Assembly (NCBI GenBank): GCA_028718265.1
Contig: JAQUMG010000103.1
Span: forward strand, 1-6,488
From: Candidatus Omnitrophota bacterium
GTDB taxonomy: Bacteria > Omnitrophota > Koll11 > JAHIPI01
Direction of reading: 5' to 3'
DNA length: 6,488 bases
Part shown: positions 1 to 6,291 of the stretch, piece after piece
Position numbering within the stretch: position 1 is the stretch's first letter
Layout: every line of letters begins with the position of its first letter
Made by a program: the position numbers and the translations under genes
The notes under the pieces: model-generated
The model's input: the letters and a program-made list of their open reading frames with translations, nothing else
Databases searched by the model: none
What the model was told of the DNA's origin: nothing

Positions 1-1346
1 TTATAGTCCTTTTTCCTGCGGGCTGTTTCGCGGGCTTCCATTTTTTCCGCTATCATCTTTTTCATGTTACCGGAGATATCTTTTTTCATAAAATTAAGCC
101 CCAATACTTTCGCCATCTCTTTTACTTGGGAAACCAGTTCATTTAAAAAAGCGGCCTTCTTCTCCGGGCTGAATTTATCGGAATTTATCATCGAATTGCC
201 GGCGGTTACCGCCTCAAAAAGTACGGCCAGTGCCCGGGCAGTATTAAAATCATCGTCCATCGCTTTTTCAAATTCCGCATGTATGGCTTTCAAAAACTCC
301 TTATCGGCGCCTTTCGGCGAACCTGCCTTATTCCTAGAAACAAAATCCTCAACAGTGCCAAAGAATATATTAAACCTTTCCACCGCCGCTTTAGCCGCCT
401 CTATGGCTTCGTCGGTAAAATCAACAGGCATGTGGTAATGACTGGACAGAAAAAATATCTTAAGTATATCCGGGTCTTTATATTTCTCCAGAAAAACGGA
501 TATGGTAATAAAATTCCCGAGTGACTTCGCCATCTTCTGGCTGTTTATTGTAAGAAGGCCGTTATGCATCCAGTATCTTGCGAATTTTTTCCCTGCGCCT
601 TCGGATTGCGCGATTTCATTTTCATGATGAGGAAATATAAGGTCTATGCCGCCGCCGTGTATATCAAACTCATCGCCGAGTATATCAGAGCTCATTGCAG
701 AGCATTCAATATGCCACCCCGGCCTGCCGTTACCCCACGGGCTTGGCCAGAATTGTTCGCCTTCTTTCGGTTTTTTCCATAATGCAAAATCAAGCGGATC
801 TTTCTTATTCTCTCCGGCCATAACTCTTGCGCCGGATTCCATTTTTTCAAGCGACTGGTTTGATAGCTTACCGTAATCTTTGGCTTTTTTAATGTCAAAA
901 TACACGTCGCCGTCTGCGACGTAAGCGGCATCATTTTCTATAAGATGCTCTATGAATCCGATCATTTTGTTTATATAGGCCGTAGCTTTTGGTTCGACGT
1001 CAGGCCCTAGGATACCGAGGTGCTCCATGGCCTGGTGATACGAAACAAGATATTTGGAAGAAACTTTGCCTACAGCGCTGCTCAAATCCTCGCCCGGAAA
1101 TTCTTTCTTTGCCTTGTCAATGATCTTATCGTCTACGTCGGTTACATTACGGACGTATTTCACGCTGTACTTCTTGTATTTGAAATAATTCCTGATGACT
1201 TCGAAAACAAAAGCCCCTCTCGCATGGCCTATATGAGGCTCGTCATATACGGTGGGGCCGCATACATACATTTTTACGCTGTCAGCGTTGATAGGCGTAA
1301 ATTCTTCTTTTTTCCTTGTAAGCGAATTGTATATGTAAATAGGCAT
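1..1346 (-). CDS. cysS: Cysteinyl-tRNA synthetase, 3' end cut by window
   Basis: Class I aminoacyl-tRNA synthetase that activates cysteine with ATP and loads it onto tRNA-Cys in the cytoplasm. I translated 448 complete codons with no stop; the frame is still open at base 1, so only the last few residues are missing (the E. coli enzyme has 461). The ATG at 1346 begins MPIYIYNSLTRKKEEF, a typical CysRS start. Visible motifs: Cys29 in VCGPTVYD, the HIGH motif at residues 38-41, WHIECSAMS with Cys215, and FPHHENE with His240 and Glu244. Cys29, Cys215, His240 and Glu244 match the four zinc ligands of the E. coli enzyme (Cys28, Cys209, His234, Glu238). The second signature reads KMAKS (271-275) rather than KMSKS. 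A helical tRNA-binding region follows. The start lies 1 base after the cysE stop with no clear Shine-Dalgarno, so translation is probably coupled to cysE. Confidence 0.97.
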   Translation of the reverse strand, partial: MPIYIYNSLTRKKEEFTPINADSVKMYVCGPTVYDEPHIGHARGAFVFEVIRNYFKYKKYSVKYVRNVTDVDDKIIDKAKKEFPGEDLSSAVGKVSSKYLVSYHQAMEHLGILGPDVEPKATAYINKMIGFIEHLIENDAAYVADGDVYFDIKKAKDYGKLSNQSLEKMESGARVMAGENKKDPLDFALWKKPKEGEQFWPSPWGNGRPGWHIECSAMSSDILGDEFDIHGGGIDLIFPHHENEIAQSEGAGKKFARYWMHNGLLTINSQKMAKSLGNFITISVFLEKYKDPDILKIFFLSSHYHMPVDFTDEAIEAAKAAVERFNIFFGTVEDFVSRNKAGSPKGADKEFLKAIHAEFEKAMDDDFNTARALAVLFEAVTAGNSMINSDKFSPEKKAAFLNELVSQVKEMAKVLGLNFMKKDISGNMKKMIAEKMEARETARRKKDY

Positions 1347-1347
1347 C

Positions 1348-2064
1348 TTATTTTTTTTCGTGCCAGTCTTTCATTTCCGATTCTATCTTATCTATTTCAC
1401 CCTGAAGGCGCTCCAGCGAATTCGCAAGAGGATCCGGCAGCGACGTGTAGTCAAGGTTTATTCCCGGTACTTTTTTGCCTTCTTTTCTTGCGATCCTCCC
1501 GGGAACGCCTACGACGGTAGAATTCGGCGGCACGTCCCTGACTACAACGGCGTTCGCGCCTATGCTTACATTATCGCCGATGACAATATTTCCCAGGACT
1601 TTCGCTCCGGCTCCGACTACTATATTATCTCCCAGGGTCGGATGGCGCTTGCCCTTCTCTTTTCCCGTTCCGCCCAGCGTAACACCCTGAAACAACGTAA
1701 CATTATCGCCTATTATGGTCGTCTCGCCTATCACGACGCCCATGCCGTGGTCGATAAATAAATTTTTTCCTATTGTCGCACCCGGATGTATTTCTATGCC
1801 CGTAATAAACTTTCCGAATTGCGAGAAGAACCTGGATAAAAAAGGAATGCCGGCCTTATACAAGGCGTGGGTTATCCGGTGCGTAACAATAGCATGAAAA
1901 CCTGAATAGGTAAGCATTATCTCTATCGCGCTTGTTGCCGCCGGATCTCTCTCAAGTGCCGATTCTATTTCGCTCTTGAAAAATATTGCCGCGAGTACGA
2001 GATACGTAACAATCAGAATGACGGTCAGTACTAACAATTGTAATATTACATTCAGTAAAAGCAT
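1348..2064 (-). CDS. cysE: Serine O-acetyltransferase with N-terminal membrane segment
   Basis: Transfers acetyl from acetyl-CoA to L-serine, giving O-acetylserine, the committed step of cysteine synthesis. The 238-residue protein has a short serine acetyltransferase helical part (about 30-85, with ERDPAA at 38-43). A left-handed beta-helix of hexapeptide repeats follows (about 86-190), with EIHPGA (91-96), IDHGMG (104-109), GGTGK (131-135) and the closing GVPGR (186-190). His106 corresponds to catalytic His158 of E. coli, and Glu91 takes the place of Asp143. The tail (about 212-235) is charged and probably a short coiled coil. Unusually, residues 1-29 are almost entirely hydrophobic and look like a membrane anchor. 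The ATG at 2064 is supported by an AAGGA site 7 bases upstream. There is no Met between it and the conserved domain, so the segment belongs to the protein. The gene lies 4 bases after ispF and 1 base before cysS, a pairing that joins cysteine supply with cysteine charging. Confidence 0.95.
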   Translation of the reverse strand: MLLLNVILQLLVLTVILIVTYLVLAAIFFKSEIESALERDPAATSAIEIMLTYSGFHAIVTHRITHALYKAGIPFLSRFFSQFGKFITGIEIHPGATIGKNLFIDHGMGVVIGETTIIGDNVTLFQGVTLGGTGKEKGKRHPTLGDNIVVGAGAKVLGNIVIGDNVSIGANAVVVRDVPPNSTVVGVPGRIARKEGKKVPGINLDYTSLPDPLANSLERLQGEIDKIESEMKDWHEKK

Positions 2065-2068
2065 CTTA

Positions 2069-2545
2069 TCATCCTTTTTCTATCAACGCGACTGCCTGGG
2101 CGGCTATTGCCTCGCTTCTGCCGAGTGAACCCATTCCCTCGGTGGTAGTCGCTTTTACATTCACTTTTTCACTGTTTATTTTCAATGTTTCGGCAATCGC
2201 TCTGCACATTTTTTCTTTGAAAGGCTCGATCTTCGGCTCTTCCAGAATAACCATGACATCCACGTTACTAATATGCCATTTATCTTTGGATAAGAGAGCG
2301 CCTACCGTCTTCAAAAGTTCTCTGCTCGATATGTCTTTATATCTGTCGTCGTGATTCGGAAAGTGCTGGCCTATATCGCCTTTGCCGGCCGCACCTAAAA
2401 GCGCGTCACATATCGCATGAAGTACGACATCGGCATCCGAATGGCCCTCAAGGCCCTTTACCCCCGGAATCTCCACTCCGCCGAGAATAAGCCTCCGTCC
2501 GTCCGCTAACCGGTGAAAATCATAGCCTATGCCTATACGCATCAT
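2069..2545 (-). CDS. ispF: 2-C-methyl-D-erythritol 2,4-cyclodiphosphate synthase
   Basis: MEP-pathway enzyme that cyclises CDP-methylerythritol 2-phosphate to the cyclodiphosphate, releasing CMP; family members are zinc-containing homotrimers. Two consecutive ATG codons (2545 and 2542) open the frame. Counting from the second, the usual family start [12 protein letters not shown], the metal ligands Asp8, His10 and His42 have the same numbers as in E. coli. [16 protein letters not shown] (33-48) and the TTTEGMG stretch near the C-terminus are also typical. The length of 157-158 residues matches E. coli (159). The first ATG overlaps the ispD stop as ATGA, giving tight coupling to the enzyme two steps earlier in the pathway. 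IspE, which acts between them, is not in the window, and IspD and IspF are separate proteins rather than the fusion seen in some bacteria. Which ATG is used cannot be decided here; a GAGG lies 13 bases before the first. Confidence 0.97.
   Translation of the reverse strand: MMRIGIGYDFHRLADGRRLILGGVEIPGVKGLEGHSDADVVLHAICDALLGAAGKGDIGQHFPNHDDRYKDISSRELLKTVGALLSKDKWHISNVDVMVILEEPKIEPFKEKMCRAIAETLKINSEKVNVKATTTEGMGSLGRSEAIAAQAVALIEKG
2072..2076 (-). promoter_or_regulatory. Ribosome binding site of cysE
   Basis: The minus strand reads AAGGA, followed by 7 bases and then the ATG at 2064. The site overlaps the last codons of ispF just before its TGA. It fixes the upstream start of cysE and therefore shows that the hydrophobic N-terminus is translated. 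Confidence 0.7.
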
Positions 2546-3216
2546 TTTTTGACTAATGCCTCTGCGATTTTAAGATCTTCTCTTGTCGTAATCTTTATAT
2601 TTTTATAATCGCCTTGTACCAGTCTCACTTTGGCGCCTGCAAGTTCTATTAAAGCGGCATCGTCGGTCAGCCCTTTGGTGCCTATCTTTTTATATGCTTT
2701 TTCTATGAGTTCTTTCCTGAATACCTGAGGTGTCTGCGCCTCCCATAAATAATGTCTCTCGGGCGTATAGCTCACAAATAATCCGTCTTTGGATAATTTT
2801 ATGGTCGGCTTTACCGGAACAGCCGAAATAGCTGCACCGAACTTCTTTGCCGCCGCAATCAGTCTTTCGACCAGATCCTTACTCACAAACGGCCTCACGC
2901 CGTCGTGTATCAGAACCAAAGATGTACCGCTATCTATGTGGCCTAAGCCGTTCCGGACTGACTGCGATCTGATTTTTCCGCCGGCTACAATGCGCCTTAC
3001 TTTCGTTATGCCGTATCTCGCTGTCAGCGCTCCGGCTTTTTCAATCGAAGAGCCGTCGACCACCAGAACAATATCGTCTATTTTCGGTGACTGCTGAAGC
3101 GCTGTCAACGCGTATGACAATAAAGGCTTGTGCCTGAGCTTTACGAACGGCTTTTTCTCTTTAGAACCGAACCTTACGCCTTTGCCCGCAGCAACAACTA
3201 TTGCCGTCGTTTTCAT
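2542..3216 (-). CDS. ispD: 2-C-methyl-D-erythritol 4-phosphate cytidylyltransferase
   Basis: MEP-pathway enzyme that joins CTP and methylerythritol 4-phosphate into CDP-methylerythritol and pyrophosphate. The 224-residue length is close to E. coli (236). The nucleotidyltransferase fold is marked by VVAAGKGVRFG (7-17), with Arg15 and Lys22 at the positions of catalytic Arg20 and Lys27 of E. coli. Further motifs are IHDGVRPF (103-110), AVPVKPTIK (132-140), LWEAQTPQVF (157-166), LTDDA (183-187) and NIKIT (206-210), whose Lys208 matches the substrate-binding Lys213. Two positions differ from the usual pattern: Pro23 where KQ is expected, and Pro137 where VPVxDT has Asp (Asp106 in E. coli). All other signatures are intact, so I expect an active enzyme. 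The start lies 1 base after the PIN-TRAM stop, and the stop overlaps the start of ispF. Confidence 0.96.
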   Translation of the reverse strand: MKTTAIVVAAGKGVRFGSKEKKPFVKLRHKPLLSYALTALQQSPKIDDIVLVVDGSSIEKAGALTARYGITKVRRIVAGGKIRSQSVRNGLGHIDSGTSLVLIHDGVRPFVSKDLVERLIAAAKKFGAAISAVPVKPTIKLSKDGLFVSYTPERHYLWEAQTPQVFRKELIEKAYKKIGTKGLTDDAALIELAGAKVRLVQGDYKNIKITTREDLKIAEALVKK

Positions 3217-3217
3217 T

Positions 3218-4228
3218 CTAGCGCTTCTTCTCGTTCTCTTCTATCTTCGCAAAGATCATTCTGCCCGCTGACGTCTGGAGCACGCTCGTTACGACGGCCT
3301 TCAGGTTCTGCCCTATAAGATACCGGGCGTTGTCTACGACTACCATGGTGCCGTCGTCAAGATATGCTACTCCCTGATTATATTCCTTGCCTTCTTTTGT
3401 AATCCTTACCTGCATGATTTCACCCGGAAGCACAACCGGTCTCAGGGCATTCGCCAGATCATTTATGTTTAATACTACGACACCCTGCAGTTCCGCTATT
3501 TTATTCAGGTTGTAATCGTTTGTCACTATTTTTCCGCCCAGTACGATTGCCATCTTTATAAGCTTTGCATCCACTTCGGTTATCTCGGGAAAATCCTCGT
3601 CGGCAATTTTGATGTCCATATTAGGGCTCTTCTGCATCTTGTTTAATATGTCGAGTCCGCGGCGGCCCCTGTTTCGTTTAAGTGAATCCTGCGAATCGGC
3701 TATTTGCTGCAATTCTTTCAGAACAAACCGGGGTATTATGAGCCGGCCGCCTATGAATTTGGTCTGGCATATGTCCGCGATCCTTCCGTCGATTATGACG
3801 GATGTGTCCAATATGACAAGCTGCTCTGTCTGGTCGCGCCTTTCGAATTTTACATAAGGTATTATCAGGCTGAACTCATCCTTGCCGCGAAGCGCAATTA
3901 CCATGCCGAGATAGCAGAATATCAAAGTAATAACTATCTGCATCGATAGAAATATCTCCGGCTTCATCGGAATAAGCTTTACCACCGCCATAACTATCCA
4001 GCTCATAAATATTCCGAATGCGAGGCCTACCAGGCCCGCCGAAAGATTTCGCGTAGAAACTTTCTGCATTAGCATCTCGCCGAACATCAATATTCCGGAA
4101 CAAACGAGGCCCAGTGCCGCACCTATTAAATCCCAGGCGACATTTACACCGGAATAAAGTCCGCCTATATAATAACCTGCTACTACGCTCAGAAAAATAA
4201 AAAATACCCTTATAAATATAATAGTCAA
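3218..4228 (-). CDS. yacL: Membrane-anchored PIN-TRAM protein, YacL family (TTG start)
   Basis: A putative membrane-bound nuclease of 336 residues. The N-terminal third holds about four hydrophobic helices (roughly 3-24, 30-50, 62-86 and 92-113). A PIN nuclease domain follows (about 136-260), with acidic residues Asp141 (LDTSVIIDGR), Glu172 (LKELQQIADS), Asp220 (EVDAKLIKMA) and Asp238 (TNDYNLNKIA), the expected metal-binding set. A TRAM domain (about 267-330, from LPGEIMQVRITKEGKEYNQGVAYLDDGT without its last residues) probably binds nucleic acid. This is the architecture of Bacillus YacL, which also sits between radA and ispD. The open frame reaches a GTG at 4237, but that GTG lies inside a strong Shine-Dalgarno. 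The in-frame TTG at 4228 is 8 bases downstream of GGAGG, so I chose it. The physiological substrate is not settled by the sequence; older labels such as PilT-like or twitching motility come only from the PIN fold. Confidence 0.92.
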   Translation of the reverse strand: MTIIFIRVFFIFLSVVAGYYIGGLYSGVNVAWDLIGAALGLVCSGILMFGEMLMQKVSTRNLSAGLVGLAFGIFMSWIVMAVVKLIPMKPEIFLSMQIVITLIFCYLGMVIALRGKDEFSLIIPYVKFERRDQTEQLVILDTSVIIDGRIADICQTKFIGGRLIIPRFVLKELQQIADSQDSLKRNRGRRGLDILNKMQKSPNMDIKIADEDFPEITEVDAKLIKMAIVLGGKIVTNDYNLNKIAELQGVVVLNINDLANALRPVVLPGEIMQVRITKEGKEYNQGVAYLDDGTMVVVDNARYLIGQNLKAVVTSVLQTSAGRMIFAKIEENEKKR

Positions 4229-4232
4229 AAAA

Positions 4233-4241
4233 ATCACCTCC
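4233..4241 (-). promoter_or_regulatory. Nine-base Shine-Dalgarno of the PIN-TRAM gene
   Basis: The minus strand reads GGAGGTGAT, a perfect complement to the usual 16S rRNA tail ATCACCTCC. The GGAGG core ends 8 bases before TTG at 4228, an ideal distance, while the longer reading with GTG at 4237 would start inside the core. The site is built from the last two codons and the stop codon of radA (CGG AGG TGA), so ribosomes finishing RadA pass directly over it. Its first G is also the last base of an adjoining hairpin. Confidence 0.85.
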
Positions 4242-5670
4242 GATTTTCGGTAGAAAATCGTCCCTCGCCCCTCAGAGGCGCGGGACTATCTTGTTTTCCG
4301 AACATTGCATCAAGCGCTTCCTTTAAAAAAGATACCGGTATAATTTCCATATCGATCTTATTTGCACCGGATAAATTATTCTTAGGAATTAACGCGCGCT
4401 TAAAACCCAGCCGTTCGCTTTCTTTTAATCGCCTCTCTATCTGATTTATGCTCCTGATTTCTCCGCCCAATCCGACTTCTCCCATTACAACGCAATCATA
4501 GTCGCATGGTAATTCTTTATAATTCGAGGCTATGGCTATTACTATACCTAAATCCACGGCGGGCTCGGTTATATTTACGCCGCCGGCTACATTTACATAA
4601 ATATCAAACTTACCCAATTCGAGGCCTGCCCGCCTCTCCAACACTGCCGATATCAGGGAAATTCTGTTATAGTCTACGCCTCTCGTTTCTCTTCTCGGAA
4701 CGGCAAAATTGGTAGGCGACACCAGCGCCTGCACTTCTACCAAAAGCGGCCGTGTCCCCTCCATGGTCGGTACCACGACAAAGCCTGAAATGCCTTTCGG
4801 CCGTTCCTGAAGAAAAATGCCTGAAGGATTAAGTACTTCCTTGAGGCCTTCTTCGCCCATCTGGAATATGCCTATTTCATTCGTCGAGCCGAATCTGTTC
4901 TTTACCGCCCTCAGGAGGCGAAAACTCATGTGCCTTTCGCCTTCGAAATATAATACCGTATCTACCATATGCTCAAGTACTCTGGGACCGGCAATGCTTC
5001 CGTCCTTCGTAACATGGCCGACCAGAAAAAGAGATATCCCCATCTTCTTTGCCATAAAAGTAAGCTCCTGGGCGCAAAGTCTTACCTGGCTCACGCTTCC
5101 GGGTGAAGATGAAAGAGCGTCTTTATAAATCACCTGTATTGAATCTATGACAACGACCTGAGGCTTGAGTTTATTTATATAATCCTGTATCGAATCCAGA
5201 TTCGTTTCATTGACGATGAATAATTGCGGAGAAGCGCTGCCGACTCTGTCCGCTCTTAGCTTTGTCTGCTTTATCGATTCTTCGCCGCTGACATAAAGAA
5301 CTTTTCTCCCGCTGCTTACCGAGTCTGATACCTGAAGCAAAAGTGTGGATTTTCCTATGCCCGGGTCGCCGCCGATAAGCGTCACCGAACCGGGTACCAC
5401 GCCGCCGCCTAAAACCCTGTCTAACTCCGCGATATTCGTGGAAAACCTGTCGTTTGAAACAGATTCTATCTTATCGATAGATATAGGCGGCTCTTTTAAA
5501 AATACAGCCTGAAAATCACTGGGGCCAGCCTTAGCAAACTCCGGCGCGAAATCGGCCTCTTCTACGAGAGAATTCCAGGTATTGCAGTCGGGACACCTGC
5601 CGAGCCATTTTACGGCCTGATACCCGCACTCCTGGCATGTGAACACTGTCTTATTTTTTAGTTTTGTCAT
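4234..5670 (-). CDS. radA: DNA repair protein RadA (Sms)
   Basis: RecA-like ATPase that helps process recombination intermediates by branch migration. From ATG 5670 the protein has 478 residues. A zinc finger comes first (Cys12, Cys15, Cys26, Cys29 in CQECG and CPDC). The ATPase core has Walker A GGDPGIGKST (100-109) and Walker B VVVIDS ending near 177, then HVTKDG (219-224) and the RadA signature KNRFG (257-261). A Lon-like C-terminal domain (about 280-455) follows. The open frame extends to a GTG at 5694, but the ATG at 5670 is better: it overlaps the upstream stop as ATGA and gives MTKLKNKTVFTCQECG, close to typical RadA starts. Neither start has a clear Shine-Dalgarno, so translation is probably coupled to the MCE gene. 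The last 17 or so residues (SPAPLRGEGRFSTENRR) lie beyond the Lon-like domain and are encoded by two hairpins. DisA, the usual neighbour in Bacillus, is absent. Confidence 0.97.
   Translation of the reverse strand: MTKLKNKTVFTCQECGYQAVKWLGRCPDCNTWNSLVEEADFAPEFAKAGPSDFQAVFLKEPPISIDKIESVSNDRFSTNIAELDRVLGGGVVPGSVTLIGGDPGIGKSTLLLQVSDSVSSGRKVLYVSGEESIKQTKLRADRVGSASPQLFIVNETNLDSIQDYINKLKPQVVVIDSIQVIYKDALSSSPGSVSQVRLCAQELTFMAKKMGISLFLVGHVTKDGSIAGPRVLEHMVDTVLYFEGERHMSFRLLRAVKNRFGSTNEIGIFQMGEEGLKEVLNPSGIFLQERPKGISGFVVVPTMEGTRPLLVEVQALVSPTNFAVPRRETRGVDYNRISLISAVLERRAGLELGKFDIYVNVAGGVNITEPAVDLGIVIAIASNYKELPCDYDCVVMGEVGLGGEIRSINQIERRLKESERLGFKRALIPKNNLSGANKIDMEIIPVSFLKEALDAMFGKQDSPAPLRGEGRFSTENRR
4241..4260 (-). 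repeat. Perfect hairpin at the end of radA, abutting the Shine-Dalgarno
   Basis: An inverted repeat with 8-base arms CGATTTTC and GAAAATCG around the 4-base loop TACC (minus strand). It lies inside the radA coding sequence, encoding residues near the C-terminus (RFSTENR). The 3' arm ends on the first G of the Shine-Dalgarno that serves the next gene. The stem is perfect but AT-rich. It could modulate access to the ribosome binding site; that role is inference. Confidence 0.75.
4261..4285 (-). repeat. GC-rich hairpin in the radA 3' coding end
   Basis: On the minus strand, arms beginning TCCCGCGCCTC and ending GGGGCGAGGGA pair over 11 positions, with one G-A mismatch, one G-T wobble and a loop of TGA. 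It directly adjoins the AT-rich hairpin at 4241-4260 and encodes SPAPLRGEG of the RadA tail. Two contiguous hairpins resemble a REP-like or palindromic mobile element that extended the reading frame, but only one copy is visible here. Confidence 0.6.
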
Positions 5671-6272
5671 TTCGGTCTGTTCATCAGCTTCCACGGATTT
5701 GCTTTTATGTCTGCGGTAAATTCTTCCAAATTGTTGTAGATGCTGTCATCCGTGAGAAATTTGCCCACAGTCCCTTCTCCGTTTTTCAGTCTCTCCATTA
5801 CTACCGTAAAGGAATCCGCCAGCTGCTTGAACTGGCCGGTCATGTCCTCCATGGAAACGGGATCTTTGCCGACCAATACGTCGCACTCCTTCAGGAAACT
5901 CTTGCCCTTGCCGGGAAATATCTCAAGATATTTCTCGCCCAATATACCGAGGGTGTTTATTACCGCCCTGGAATCCGATTCGATCATGATATTATTCCTT
6001 TTTATCCACGCCGAAAGCTCGACCTTTGTCCTCTCTTCCTTGCCGTCATAATATATTTTCAGGTCGTCCACTTCACCCACTTCGATACCCGCGAGCCTGA
6101 CCGGGGCGTTTTTCGCTATCCCGTTCGCAAAGTTAAATACCACTTTTATATGGTACCCCGGCCTTATAAAATAGATATCGCCTATGGAAAAGATCATCAA
6201 TAAAAGTATTACAAATCCGACTAAAATAAACATTCCGACTTTTACTTCAAACGCTATGCCTTTCTTATCCAT
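5667..6272 (-). CDS. mlaD: MlaD-like MCE-domain lipid transport protein
   Basis: Substrate-binding subunit of an MlaFED-type ABC system that moves phospholipids between inner and outer membranes; MlaD proteins form hexameric rings in the periplasm. The 201-residue protein has one N-terminal membrane helix (about 12-31) and no cleavable signal, then an MCE domain (about 40-121). This contains the characteristic NGIAKNAPVRLAGIEVGEV (50-68) and LGILGEKYLEIFPG (108-121). A C-terminal helical tail ends in NPWKLMNRPK. It is somewhat longer than E. coli MlaD (183) and far shorter than multi-MCE proteins. The ATG at 6272 follows GGGAG at 7 bases. The gene begins 19 bases after the ATPase gene, which supports its placing in the Mla system, and its stop overlaps the radA start. 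A permease (MlaE) would be expected further upstream, outside the window. Confidence 0.92.
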   Translation of the reverse strand: MDKKGIAFEVKVGMFILVGFVILLLMIFSIGDIYFIRPGYHIKVVFNFANGIAKNAPVRLAGIEVGEVDDLKIYYDGKEERTKVELSAWIKRNNIMIESDSRAVINTLGILGEKYLEIFPGKGKSFLKECDVLVGKDPVSMEDMTGQFKQLADSFTVVMERLKNGEGTVGKFLTDDSIYNNLEEFTADIKANPWKLMNRPK

Positions 6273-6279
6273 AAGTTTT

Positions 6280-6284
6280 CTCCC
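6280..6284 (-). promoter_or_regulatory. Ribosome binding site of the MCE gene
   Basis: The minus strand reads GGGAG, then 7 bases, then the ATG at 6272. It sits in the 19-base spacer after the ATPase gene, which is the longest intergenic gap in the window. No hairpin or promoter is apparent in that gap. Confidence 0.7.
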
Positions 6285-6291
6285 GTGTATA

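Noticed and set aside
692..934. An 80-codon frame on the minus strand inside cysS
   Set aside because: It is an alternative frame within the continuous cysS reading frame, which I translated across this region without any break.
1020..1520. A 166-codon open frame on the plus strand
   Set aside because: It lies antisense across the 5' part of cysS and the 3' part of cysE, both of which have clear family motifs. Its translation has no recognisable domain.
1347..2068. T-box or other cysteine-responsive leader before cysE or cysS
   Set aside because: The gaps before these genes are only 4 bases and 1 base, which leaves no room for a leader RNA.
4227..4285. Rho-independent terminator after radA (hairpins followed by T7)
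   Set aside because: The T-run begins 7 bases after the last stem, with the Shine-Dalgarno in between, and the nearer stem is AT-rich. A terminator here would also cut the operon right at a strong ribosome binding site.
5668..5694. Upstream GTG start for radA at 5694
   Set aside because: No ribosome site precedes it and it adds eight residues not typical of RadA, while ATG at 5670 forms an ATGA overlap and gives a typical N-terminus.
5664..6203. A 179-codon open frame on the plus strand
   Set aside because: It is the antisense shadow of the MCE gene and has no family resemblance; other plus-strand frames in the window are of the same kind.
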